NCBI RefSeq assembly: GCF_002305855.1
Contig: NZ_CP022163.1
Coordinates: 5,952,292-6,016,291 of the forward strand
Direction of reading: 5' to 3'
DNA: 64,000 bases
Source of the DNA: Melittangium boletus DSM 14713
Lineage (GTDB): Bacteria > Myxococcota > Myxococcia > Myxococcales > Myxococcaceae
In this document: piece by piece, positions 1 through 8,327 of the stretch
Numbering within the stretch: the stretch's first letter is position 1
Layout of the letters: each line of letters begins with the position of its first letter
Translations under genes and position numbers: made by a program
Notes under the pieces: generated by a model
Told to the model about the DNA's origin: nothing
The model's database searches: none
What the model saw: the letters and a program-made list of their open reading frames with translations, nothing else

Positions 1-230
1 TCGCCATCGGCCGCGCGCTCGCCAGCTTCGGCGAGGACGAGGAGTTCCTGCTCAACGAGGGTGGATGGCGGGAGACCTACTTCCACGAGCCCGAGTTCCT
101 CGCCATCCGCGAGCGTTTCCATGACCGGCTGCGTGCCCAGCTCGCCGCCGTGAACGATCGCAACGCGACGCGCGAGGTGCCCTACACGGTGCTCCAGCCC
201 AACCGGATTCCCTGCGGCATCACCGTCTGA
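1..230 (+). CDS. Lipoxygenase, C-terminal fragment
   Basis: An open frame enters from the left edge (first complete codon at 3) and stops with TGA at 228-230, giving 75 residues. It ends in PYTVLQPNRIPCGITV, which resembles the end of lipoxygenases (YxxLxPxxIPxSIxI), where the carboxylate of the last residue is a metal ligand. Lipoxygenases add O2 to polyunsaturated fatty acids to give hydroperoxides and are known in myxobacteria. The last residue here is Val rather than the usual Ile; some lipoxygenases, including a fungal manganese enzyme, also end in Val. A P450 gene starts 92 bp downstream on the same strand, so the pair may act on the same lipid. The call rests only on the tail; the metal-binding His and Asn residues lie outside the window. 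Confidence 0.7.
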   Translation, partial: AIGRALASFGEDEEFLLNEGGWRETYFHEPEFLAIRERFHDRLRAQLAAVNDRNATREVPYTVLQPNRIPCGITV

Positions 231-322
231 GTCGTTGTTCATTCCGTGGCGGCGCCGTGTGTCCCCTCGAGGGGCCGGCGCCGCCTGGTCGCGCCACACC
301 GGAGTCTCGAAGGAGTCCACCC

Positions 323-1705
323 GTGCCGAACGTGCTGTCTCGTGGTGTGTTCAACCTGTTCTTTGGGTCCAAGCGTCAGGCTTTCGCGTCCCTCCCGGGT
401 CCGCAGCCCGGAATCCTCGGCACCGCCGGAGACTTCCTCGGTGCGCAGCCCTGGGATGTCTGTGCGCGCTATGGCCGTGAATATGGCGGCGTCACCCTGA
501 TCTGGATGGGCCCCAATCCGGGCCTCGTGCTCAACGATCCCGTGCTCATCGAGCAGTTGCTCGACTCCCGCCGGACCGAGTTCGAGAAGGGCTCCCTGCG
601 GCAGGAACTCACCCCGACCACGACGGATCAATCCCTCTTCATCGCGCCCCAGAGCGGGGATTGGGCCGAGAAGCGCCGGATCGATCCCTTCGTGCAGCCG
701 TGGTCCCCGGACTGGCTGGCCGCCCAGGTCGCTCCGATGCAGGCGGCGATCTCCGACTTCGTGGATGGCCTCATCGCGAGCGGCAAGACGGTTGATCTGG
801 CGCCCGTGTTGCGTCGGCTGACGTGCGACGCCTTCGCGGTCGCCGCCATCGGTGAGAAGCTGCCAGATTCGGTGTACGAGGACTTCATGCTGCTCGCCAA
901 GGGCGCGGACGCTCGCATCCAGGCGAAGCTGCCCTTGAAGTTCGTCTCGCTGCCCAAGGGCTTCGAGGAGGCCCGCGAGCGCTTCTACCGGTTCTTCGAC
1001 GAGCGCGTCAGCGCGGCGCGCCGGAATCCGAAGCCGGAGGCGAACGATTTGATGTCTCGCACGATGCGCGAGGTGCCCGACTTCGGGGACAAGGCGCTGG
1101 CGGTCAACATCGCGCTCATCTTCTACGGAGGCGCTTTCTCCTCGAGCACCGCCCTGGCCGGCGCGTTCCACCAGCTCCAGAAGCACCCCGACGCCGAGGC
1201 GCGGCTCGCCTCCGAGGCCGCCGCGTTCGCGGGCGGGCCGCCCACCCTCGAGCGGTTGAACGAGGCGCGGTGGGCCGAGGCCGTCGTCCTCGAGTCGATG
1301 CGGGTTCTTCCCCCGGTCCGAGTCTTCACCCGCAGCCCGGTCACCGACGTGTCGTTCGCCGGCGTCACGATGCCCGCGGGGGCGACGATCATGGTCTCCA
1401 ACCAGTACCTGCACCGGGACCCCCAGCACTGGCCCAACCCGGACACCTTCGAGCCCGCTCGATGGTTGGATGGGGGCACGGCACGAGACCCCATCGGCAG
1501 CGGGCACTACTTCCCCTTCGGGCGGGGTCCTCGCATGTGCGTGGCCACCGATTTCGCCATGGTGTTCCTGCGCACGGCCATGGTGACGATCGCCGCTCGC
1601 GCGAAGGCGGAGATCTCCTCGACGGAGCCCTTCGAGGAGGGCTTCTTCTTCGGCGTGGTCCTTCCCACGAACGTCCACACGAAGTTCATCACTCGACCGA
1701 GGTGA
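323..1705 (+). CDS. Cytochrome P450 lacking the I-helix acid-alcohol pair
   Basis: A 460-residue haem-thiolate protein. I chose GTG 323 because AAGGAG at 310-315 lies 7 bp upstream; an in-frame ATG at 257 has no ribosome site and would add an odd leader. Visible P450 signatures are the K-helix ExxR (E324-R327), a PERF-like FEPARW and the haem loop FGRGPRMC with Cys406 as thiolate ligand. The I-helix reads YGGAFSSST at 268-276. Family knowledge expects A/G-G-x-D/E-T here, and the acidic residue and Thr used to split O2 are replaced by Phe272 and Ser273. Such loss is seen in P450s that rearrange hydroperoxides (CYP74, thromboxane and prostacyclin synthases) or use peroxide. With a lipoxygenase directly upstream, a hydroperoxide-metabolising role is a reasonable inference. 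The 3' end overlaps the opposite-strand HEAT gene by 17 bp. Confidence 0.9.
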   Translation: MPNVLSRGVFNLFFGSKRQAFASLPGPQPGILGTAGDFLGAQPWDVCARYGREYGGVTLIWMGPNPGLVLNDPVLIEQLLDSRRTEFEKGSLRQELTPTTTDQSLFIAPQSGDWAEKRRIDPFVQPWSPDWLAAQVAPMQAAISDFVDGLIASGKTVDLAPVLRRLTCDAFAVAAIGEKLPDSVYEDFMLLAKGADARIQAKLPLKFVSLPKGFEEARERFYRFFDERVSAARRNPKPEANDLMSRTMREVPDFGDKALAVNIALIFYGGAFSSSTALAGAFHQLQKHPDAEARLASEAAAFAGGPPTLERLNEARWAEAVVLESMRVLPPVRVFTRSPVTDVSFAGVTMPAGATIMVSNQYLHRDPQHWPNPDTFEPARWLDGGTARDPIGSGHYFPFGRGPRMCVATDFAMVFLRTAMVTIAARAKAEISSTEPFEEGFFFGVVLPTNVHTKFITRPR

Positions 1706-4700
1706 CGACGCCCAGGGCGGCGGCGCGCACCGCGGCGCGGGGATGCAGGCGCAGGGCTCGCAGGGCCTGGGCCGCGTCCTCGCGCCAGTGCAGCCGCCTT
1801 CCCGCGAGCGCGACGAGTGTCACCGCCGTCAGGGGAATCACGGCCTCCACGCGGGTGGCCGTCTCCAGAAGCACCTCGGGGGTCCACTCGGCGCTGGGGT
1901 GTTCCAAGGTCTCCGCCACGCGGGCGGCGAGCACCGGAGCGAAGAGGGGCTCCTCCTTCACCTCCTCCGCCAGGTCGAGCAGCGCCCCGGCGCTGTCCGT
2001 CGAGTCGTTCCAGGGCATCCCCTCGAGGCGCAGCGCGGCGCTCTCGGGCCATAGGGAGGGCTCGCGCGCCAGCACGTGGGCCACCGCGTCCAGGCGCGGG
2101 CGCAGGTTCCGCTTCACGGGCTGGGGGAGCTGCCGGAGTTGCGCGCTCAAGGCCACCAGGCGTTGACGCTCGGGCACGTCCCGCTCGGGGGTGGCATCGA
2201 AGGACGGGGAGGCGGCGACGAGCCGCGCGGCGCTGTCCTCCACCTGCTCGAAGGCGTGTCCCTCCCGGGTGACTTCCACGAGGGCCCGAAGGGCCTCACG
2301 CCACTCGGCTCCCTCGGCGATGTCGAGCACGCGAGCGGCCGCCTCGCGCGCCACCGCGTCCTCCGCTCCCGCGGACCAGCCCCTCAGCACGCCGAAGGCC
2401 CGGCGCCGCACGGTGAGCTCCGGATGGCGCGATATCTGGAGGAGGAGTTCCACGTACCGGGGCCTGACTTCTGGAGGAAACTGGAGCGGTGAGGCATCGA
2501 GCAGGCTCGAGGCGACATCCGCGTCCGCGCTTCGCGCCAGCTCACCCAGGAGTTCCCAGGCCTCGGGCGCGTCGAGCAACCGCCGAGCGGCGTGGCCCAC
2601 GGCGATGCGCACGTCCTTGTGGAGATCCGGCTTGTTCCACTGTTGACGCAGCAGGGTCAGGCTGTGCGCGGAGCGGAAGGTGCCGAGCAGCCGCAGGGCC
2701 TCCTTGGCCACCGTCACCTTGAGCCGCTCGCGTGAGAGCACGGTGTCGAGCGCGTTGGTCAAGGTGCTCGGGGACACGCGCCGGGCCATGCGCGGCACCG
2801 CGTACATGGCCACCCGGGCGCGGTCTCCGTCCAGGTTCTCCAGCAGGAGGGGGAGGGCGGGCTCGGGCTTGTCCAAAGCCGCGAGCGCGCCCAGCGCGGC
2901 CTCCACCGTGGGCACGTCGGGCGAGCCGAGGAAAGGCTCAAGGGTGTCCACGCTCACGTCCTGGAGGCCGGGAAGCACGTGCAGCACGCGCATGCGCTCC
3001 CAGGCGCTGCGCTCGAGGTCGCTCGCGATCCGCAGCATCAGGTCGCGGAAGTGGCGCTGTTGGCGGGGCAGCCAGCGGAAGAAGCCGTCGAACACCAGGG
3101 GCACCCAGCCCGTCTTGCCCGTGGTGAATCGTCCTTGGAGGCTCCTGCCCTGGATGAAGGAATCCAGCCATTCCTGACGGCGCCGGTGCAGGTGCGCGAA
3201 GACGCCGGGCAGGGTGATGGTGCTCTCGTCCCGTTCGAGCAGGGTGCGCACCCGCACATCCCGGGTTCGCGGTGGGGCGAGCCAGAGCTGGATGGCCTCC
3301 TGGGCGAGTATGTCGGGCGTGGCCTCGGTGATGGGCGCGAGCAGCGCTTGGAGCTGTTCCACGTTCCACGCCCGCCGTCCGAGTGCCCGGGTCAGGGAGA
3401 TGATGAGGCCATAGCTCTCGCGCTTGTTGGCGGCGCGGAGGGTGGGCAACAGGGCCGCGAAGAGGTGGTGCTCGGCACCGCGGGGCAGGTCGTGCTCCAG
3501 GGGGGGCAGCACGAGCGTGCCGGACTGGCGGGCCAGGCGCTTGAGCGTTTCCAGCGCGAAGCGGAACAGGGGACTGTCCGTCGCGGTGGCATGGGCGCGC
3601 ATGAGCTGGAACGCCAGCCGCTGGAGCGCTTGCTGGGTCATGAACGAGGTGTCTCGCGCCTCGACGACATAGGTCACCAGCGACTGGAGCGCGGGAACGT
3701 GCTCGGCGGTGAAGAGGGTGGGCGGGACTTCGGCGAGCGCGGACAACGCGGCGGCGCGGACCGGATCCTGCTCGTTCTTCAATCGGGCGAGGGCCGCGAG
3801 TGTGTCACCCAGGCCCCGGCGCGACAGGCCCGTGCAGGACACGAGCAGCGCGAGCGCCTGGGCCCGATCCTCGGCCTTGCTGGCGACGGCCGCCTTGCGC
3901 AAGGGCTCGCGCGCGTGCTCGATGAGGCGCAAGGCCTGGATGGCGAGCCGCTGGTCCTTGTTCTCGCGAACCTCGCGCAGGTCGAGCTGCCGCGCGGCCT
4001 CGGCGTCCCGGGTGGCATGGGGGAGGGTGGCCAACAGGGCCGTGGGGTGGACGCGGGGGGGTGCTCCCTCGAAGGCGTGGGCGAAGAGGGCCGGACGCTC
4101 GGAGGGCGGAAACGCGTTCAGGAATTGTGCGAGCCTCGGGGGGGCCTCGGCCAGGGCTCGTGCGAAGGCGAGCCGTTGCTCCGGCGAGAAGGCTCGGGCC
4201 TCGCGCAGTGCTCCGGGGGAGAGCCCCAGGCCATGCAGCTGGCCTCTCCATGCGGGGCGCAACAGGAGCGCGGCGACCGCGGCGGGATGGCGGCGGATGA
4301 GCAGCGGGAGGGTTCTCCGCACGAAGAAGGGCAGCCCCTCCGGGGGCGCCAGCTCCCTCACGAGTTCGAGCACGGCCTCGCCCCGCGACAGGGTCAACTC
4401 CGCCAGGGGAATGTGGAAGAGGTAGAAGAGCGACTCGCGTTCGCGCTCGGGCGCCTGGGTGAACCGGGTGCGCAGGAAGTCCAGCACCGCGTCCGGGTGC
4501 AGGTGCACGAGCGAGTGCCAGGCATTGAAGGTGTGCCCGAGTTCGGGAAGCCGTTGGCGCACCGTGTCCGCGTCGAGGGCGGTCAGCAGGAGCGCGGCCT
4601 CCGAGGCGCCGTGGCGGGCGAGGACGAGGGGGAAGAGCCGCGCCGCGAGGGCATTCCTCCGGGCCAGGGCCACGCCCTTGAGGACACGGCGGCGTGCGAA

Positions 4701-5024
4701 GGGGGCGAGCTCCGGGAGGATCCGTTCGAGCGCCGCCTCGTCCTGGATGTGGCGTCCGGCGAGCGAGGCCGCGCGGCCCTGGACGGTGCGCGAGGCGTGG
4801 GTGAGCCCATCCAGCAAGAGGGAGTCGTCCCCCGCGCCCTGGGCCATTTCCAGGGCCAGCCGGCCCTCGTAGGCATCTCCCGAGGAGAGCAACCCGGCCA
4901 TGAGCGGCTTCAACCCGGGGTGTTCGCGGCCATCGCGCCCCAACCGGGCGGCTCGCGCGATGCGCGCCCCGTGCCCCAGTGAGTCCAACTCCGACAACAG
5001 TGCTTTTCGCGATGGGATCTTCAT
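1689..5024 (-). CDS. Large HEAT-repeat protein
   Basis: A 1111-residue protein, rich in Leu, Ala and Arg, built almost entirely of helical repeats of the HEAT/Armadillo type, for example segments such as VEAALGALAALDKPEPALPL and HPELTVRRRAFGVLRGW. There is no signal peptide or membrane segment, so it is probably a cytoplasmic alpha-solenoid that binds a partner. ATG 5024 has AGGAG 9 bp upstream. I cannot name a pathway. The gene is convergent with the P450 gene (17 bp overlap) and 53 bp from the dehydratase gene upstream, which has the same direction and could share its transcript. A 667-codon open frame on the opposite strand (2979-4982) is a shadow produced by the high GC content. Confidence 0.8.
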   Translation of the reverse strand: MKIPSRKALLSELDSLGHGARIARAARLGRDGREHPGLKPLMAGLLSSGDAYEGRLALEMAQGAGDDSLLLDGLTHASRTVQGRAASLAGRHIQDEAALERILPELAPFARRRVLKGVALARRNALAARLFPLVLARHGASEAALLLTALDADTVRQRLPELGHTFNAWHSLVHLHPDAVLDFLRTRFTQAPERERESLFYLFHIPLAELTLSRGEAVLELVRELAPPEGLPFFVRRTLPLLIRRHPAAVAALLLRPAWRGQLHGLGLSPGALREARAFSPEQRLAFARALAEAPPRLAQFLNAFPPSERPALFAHAFEGAPPRVHPTALLATLPHATRDAEAARQLDLREVRENKDQRLAIQALRLIEHAREPLRKAAVASKAEDRAQALALLVSCTGLSRRGLGDTLAALARLKNEQDPVRAAALSALAEVPPTLFTAEHVPALQSLVTYVVEARDTSFMTQQALQRLAFQLMRAHATATDSPLFRFALETLKRLARQSGTLVLPPLEHDLPRGAEHHLFAALLPTLRAANKRESYGLIISLTRALGRRAWNVEQLQALLAPITEATPDILAQEAIQLWLAPPRTRDVRVRTLLERDESTITLPGVFAHLHRRRQEWLDSFIQGRSLQGRFTTGKTGWVPLVFDGFFRWLPRQQRHFRDLMLRIASDLERSAWERMRVLHVLPGLQDVSVDTLEPFLGSPDVPTVEAALGALAALDKPEPALPLLLENLDGDRARVAMYAVPRMARRVSPSTLTNALDTVLSRERLKVTVAKEALRLLGTFRSAHSLTLLRQQWNKPDLHKDVRIAVGHAARRLLDAPEAWELLGELARSADADVASSLLDASPLQFPPEVRPRYVELLLQISRHPELTVRRRAFGVLRGWSAGAEDAVAREAAARVLDIAEGAEWREALRALVEVTREGHAFEQVEDSAARLVAASPSFDATPERDVPERQRLVALSAQLRQLPQPVKRNLRPRLDAVAHVLAREPSLWPESAALRLEGMPWNDSTDSAGALLDLAEEVKEEPLFAPVLAARVAETLEHPSAEWTPEVLLETATRVEAVIPLTAVTLVALAGRRLHWREDAAQALRALRLHPRAAVRAAALGVVTSVE

Positions 5025-5077
5025 GGCGGCTCACTCCTGGAGGGAGCCGCTACGTTAGACCAAGGCGTTCCTCGGAC

Positions 5078-6028
5078 TCATACGGGAATGGTGTCGAGCG
5101 ACACGTTGGCTCCACACAGGAGCACGCCCACGCGCTCGCCGGGGGTTGGGACGTAGCGGCCCGAGACGAGCGCGGCGAGCGCCGCCGCGCCGCCCGGTTC
5201 CGCCGCCACGCGCAGGGAGTGCCAGAGGCGGCGCTGCGCCTGTCGGATTGCCTCATCGGGGACGAGCACCACGCGGTCGACATGGCGCCGGGCCACCTCG
5301 AAGACGCGGGGGCCGCAATTGCGCGCGCCGAGTGAATCCGCCGCGATGCTCTCCACCGTGACATCGATGGGGACTCCGGCCTTCAGAGAGGCCGACAGGC
5401 AGCACGAGCCCTCGGGCTCGACGCCGACGACGCGCACCCGTCCGCCGAACCACGCGGCGATGCCGCCAATCAATCCACCCCCGCCGACGGCGACGAGCAC
5501 GGTATCGAGTGGGGCCTGCTCCTCCCATTCAAGGCCCACCGTTCCCTGTCCAGCCATGGTGGGCCACGCGTCATACGCATGAATGGGCAGGGCGCCGCTC
5601 TCCGCTTCGTAGGCCACGCACGCGGCGAGGGCATCGGCGTAGCGTGCGCCTCCCACCACGAGGTGGGCGCCCCGTTCCCGGATGGCGGCGATCTTGGCGG
5701 GGCTGGAGATCTCCGGCACGAAGATGCGAGCGGGGTGTCCCAGTGCGCGCGCCGCGTGAGCCACGGCGATGCCGTGATTGCCGCCCGAGGCCGCGGCCAC
5801 GCCCGCGGGAGGCACGGGTTGGGACAGCAGCGTGTTGAAGGCACCGCGCGCCTTGAAGGAACCGGCGTGTTGCATGAACTCGAGCTTGAGGCTGAGCGGC
5901 GCGGAGACACCGAAGGGGCTCCCCTCGACTTCGAGCACGGGAGTCCGGCGGATATACGGAGCGATGCGCGCGGCGGCGGCGCGGATGTCATCGGGCTGGA
6001 GCATGGTGAGATTTATGTCGTTGGTCAT
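5078..6028 (-). CDS. PLP-dependent threonine/serine dehydratase family enzyme
   Basis: A 316-residue fold-type II PLP enzyme. The cofactor lysine is K59 in GSFKARG, the substrate loop is SGGNHG (family: SxGNHxQG), and the phosphate-binding loop is VGGGGL. The protein lacks the C-terminal ACT regulatory domain of biosynthetic threonine deaminase, so it resembles the short catabolic threonine dehydratase, serine racemase and hydroxyaspartate dehydratase group; exact substrate is not predictable. The C-terminal loop is LLCGANVSLD where many relatives have a GGN. I chose ATG 6028, but GTG 6061 and ATG 6004 are in frame and none has a clear ribosome site. It lies just outside the lower-GC islet that begins upstream of it. 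Confidence 0.85.
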   Translation of the reverse strand: MTNDINLTMLQPDDIRAAAARIAPYIRRTPVLEVEGSPFGVSAPLSLKLEFMQHAGSFKARGAFNTLLSQPVPPAGVAAASGGNHGIAVAHAARALGHPARIFVPEISSPAKIAAIRERGAHLVVGGARYADALAACVAYEAESGALPIHAYDAWPTMAGQGTVGLEWEEQAPLDTVLVAVGGGGLIGGIAAWFGGRVRVVGVEPEGSCCLSASLKAGVPIDVTVESIAADSLGARNCGPRVFEVARRHVDRVVLVPDEAIRQAQRRLWHSLRVAAEPGGAAALAALVSGRYVPTPGERVGVLLCGANVSLDTIPV

Positions 6029-6330
6029 GCTGGAGTTGATACGTGGGTTGCCTGACAGCACCTACGATGTCGTCTAGGCTTGTATACCCTGCGAGTATGG
6101 TGCTCGAACTCCGGCCGAACCCCGTGTGGGGGCGTCGGGAACCTGCTGCCTGCTTTTCCCTCTCTCCGTTAGGGTTAGGATGGCGGAAAAATGTGACCCA
6201 GTTGTTGGGGACTACTTCCTGAGGATGGCTAATCGAAGCACCGCGCCTTGCTCATGATGTGACCATTTGTACTAGAATCTGGTCCCTGTGCGTCATGCAG
6301 GGGCGGCTCAACCAACAGGGGGACAGACCG
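6029..6330. other. Intergenic region upstream of the AIPR gene
   Basis: About 300 bp without a gene, between the divergent dehydratase and AIPR genes. Its right half is more AT-rich than the flanks. It holds the 8-mer ATGTGACC twice in the same orientation (6191-6198 and 6257-6264), and a possible promoter at 6248-6278. No tRNA, integrase or obvious attachment site is visible. Confidence 0.5.
6248..6278 (+). promoter_or_regulatory. Possible sigma-70-type promoter of the AIPR gene
   Basis: TTGCTC at 6248-6253 and TAGAAT at 6273-6278 are separated by 19 bp, a little longer than ideal. Transcription would start about 6285 and give a leader of roughly 45 nt before ATG 6331. Match is moderate and the spacing is not optimal. 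Confidence 0.3.
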
Positions 6331-8163
6331 ATGCCGAGTGCCGATGCCATTCGCAAGTGTGTCGAGGGCTTCTATCGCGAGGGTGGAGTAACTGCGCGTC
6401 TCGAAGACGCATTTGCTCCATGGGTTCTCCACAGCCGTTTTCGGCTCACTCCGCAGGAGGCGCTTGCTCAGTCGTCGGATGGGAATTTCGATGGTGGGCT
6501 CGACGGGTTCGTCTTGCGGCCGACCAGCGATGGGCTCCACGAACTTGTTCTGCTTCAGGCGAAGTTTTCCGAGGAACCTGGGCTTGTGACCAAGGGGCTC
6601 AAGGATCTGGGTCGTGCCGCGCAGGTTCTTGAGAGCATTCTCACGGGTTCGGATTCCGGTCTACGGGAGGAAAACAGGGTCATCCAATCACTGCGTCGTC
6701 AAGTACGCGCGCTCCCAGAAGTGCAGCAGCAGACGCTGCAGATTACTTTGTGCCTTACTCACCTGCTCAAGAGCCAGGAGGCTTGGCAAGCGAGCCCCGC
6801 TGTTGCGAAGGCCCGCAAGGAAATGCTGTCTGACCTGGGAGATGGTCCACTTGCCGGGCGCATTCGCTTCATGCCCATGGGCCCGGACGAACTCGATACG
6901 GCGGACGTCGTTCCGCGTCCCTCGGCACCAGCTCTAGTGCGCGTTGAAGGCACCAGATTCACCTTGCCAGACGGTGACCAAGTAATACTCGGACTCGGTT
7001 ATCTCTCTGACGCCGTGAACTTGCATGTCCGCTTTGGTCAGCACCTGTTCAGTAAGAATGTGCGTATGTATATGGCGCGCGAGGCTGGAAAGGAGCGTAG
7101 CGCTGCTAGCCACATTCGAGAAAGTCTTGAGGGGATCTGCAAGGGCTCTATACCCGTCGAGCATTTTGCTCTTCTGCATAACGGTATTACACTCACGGCT
7201 CCGAAGAGTCGAAGTGGCGACAATGTGAATGAATGGGTTCTGGATCCTGGTCAGCAGGGCATCAGTGTTCTCAATGGTTGCCAAACGGTCTATACAGCCT
7301 GGGCTTTCCACACCGATATGTCCGCGAAATCGCCCGGAGGTGAGTGGGAGGCTCGATTCAATCAAGTCCGGTTGCCCGTTCGTCTTCTTCTGACTCGCGA
7401 CGAGGACCGGGTGCGCAAAGTTACGATTGGCGCGAATCGACAAACCAGTATCAGTCCGTCCGCCTTCTATGCTCACGAAACAGTACAACTGAATCTTGAG
7501 GAGCGATTCGCTCGTAGCAAAATCTTCTACGAGCGACAAGAAGGAGCATGGGATCATCTCAACCGAGCCGCTCCAGAACGAGCGCATGAGTTCGATAACT
7601 CGCTCACTCTTGAGGACATCGCTCGTTCAATCGCCGTGGCGAGCCACACTCTATCCCTAGAATTAGCACGCAGCCCACAGAGAATATTTGACTCTGAGGA
7701 CACATACCACCGTGTCTTCAGCGAAAAGCACATCGCCTCCATTCGACTGCTCACCTTTCTTTACAATGCACTGCGCGCCACGAAGGCTGCTCTTGGGGAT
7801 TTACGTGAAGAGGTGCAGGGGCTTAGGGACATGAAGCCCGCGAAGTTCGTTTTCCCCGTCACGCGATTGCTTGTCGCCTGGATGGCTAGGAAGCGTCCAG
7901 ATTTGGTGCGAGGCTATTCTCGGTTTGTGTATCATGTAGGGACGTCCAGTGATGTGCGTCGCGAGTTCCGGCTCGCTATGAGGCACCAACATTCTGGGAT
8001 CCAGCAGCTTTTGCCGGAGGTGTGGCTTCATACAGATGGTTGGCATGAGGCCATCGACAAGGATGCGCTCAAACTCGCGACATCCAAGCTTCATCTGAAA
8101 GATGTCGACATCTTCGCGTTGTTCGAAACGCTCGACGATGATGATGACGAGAGTGCGGGATAA
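6331..8163 (+). CDS. AIPR family protein with PD-(D/E)xK-like N-terminus (candidate phage defence)
   Basis: A 610-residue protein. ATG 6331 follows a G-rich ribosome site (about 6317-6323); upstream in-frame ATGs lack one. The middle carries AIPR (abortive infection phage resistance) hallmarks: VLNGCQT ending at residue 319, the TIGANRQTSISPSAF segment near 365-379 and FYERQEG at 399-405. The N-terminus has DGNFDGGLDG (D50-G59) followed by LLQAKF with Q76 and K78, which fits a restriction-like nuclease core of the form D-(x)n-QxK. AIPR proteins are linked to abortive infection and to some restriction-modification loci, but here no methylase or partner is adjacent. Codon use is less GC-rich than in flanking genes, suggesting transfer. 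A stem-loop with a T-rich tail follows at 8245. Nuclease activity and phage defence are inferences. Confidence 0.8.
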   Translation: MPSADAIRKCVEGFYREGGVTARLEDAFAPWVLHSRFRLTPQEALAQSSDGNFDGGLDGFVLRPTSDGLHELVLLQAKFSEEPGLVTKGLKDLGRAAQVLESILTGSDSGLREENRVIQSLRRQVRALPEVQQQTLQITLCLTHLLKSQEAWQASPAVAKARKEMLSDLGDGPLAGRIRFMPMGPDELDTADVVPRPSAPALVRVEGTRFTLPDGDQVILGLGYLSDAVNLHVRFGQHLFSKNVRMYMAREAGKERSAASHIRESLEGICKGSIPVEHFALLHNGITLTAPKSRSGDNVNEWVLDPGQQGISVLNGCQTVYTAWAFHTDMSAKSPGGEWEARFNQVRLPVRLLLTRDEDRVRKVTIGANRQTSISPSAFYAHETVQLNLEERFARSKIFYERQEGAWDHLNRAAPERAHEFDNSLTLEDIARSIAVASHTLSLELARSPQRIFDSEDTYHRVFSEKHIASIRLLTFLYNALRATKAALGDLREEVQGLRDMKPAKFVFPVTRLLVAWMARKRPDLVRGYSRFVYHVGTSSDVRREFRLAMRHQHSGIQQLLPEVWLHTDGWHEAIDKDALKLATSKLHLKDVDIFALFETLDDDDDESAG

Positions 8164-8244
8164 GCAATGAAGGAACATAGCACTTCTCTTCGCTCTTCAG
8201 GTGTCTCTGCACATATGGAGGATCGAGCGTTGTTGACGTGTCGG

Positions 8245-8275
8245 TAGGGCTTCTTGTTGTTGCCCTAGTCTTTTG
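8245..8275 (+). terminator. Possible intrinsic terminator after the AIPR gene
   Basis: TAGGGC (8245-8250) and GCCCTA (8262-8267) form a 6-bp stem around an 11-nt loop, followed by GTCTTTTG. It lies between the AIPR gene and the next lipoprotein gene, so these two are probably separate transcription units. Confidence 0.4.
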
Positions 8276-8327
8276 TGACGGCGCGGGGCGGTTTCGCGCG
8301 ACATATGTGATTTTTTGAGAGGTTCCC

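Noticed and set aside
2979..4982. A 667-codon plus-strand frame opposite the HEAT protein
   Set aside because: Gly/Glu/Gln-rich shadow without motif.
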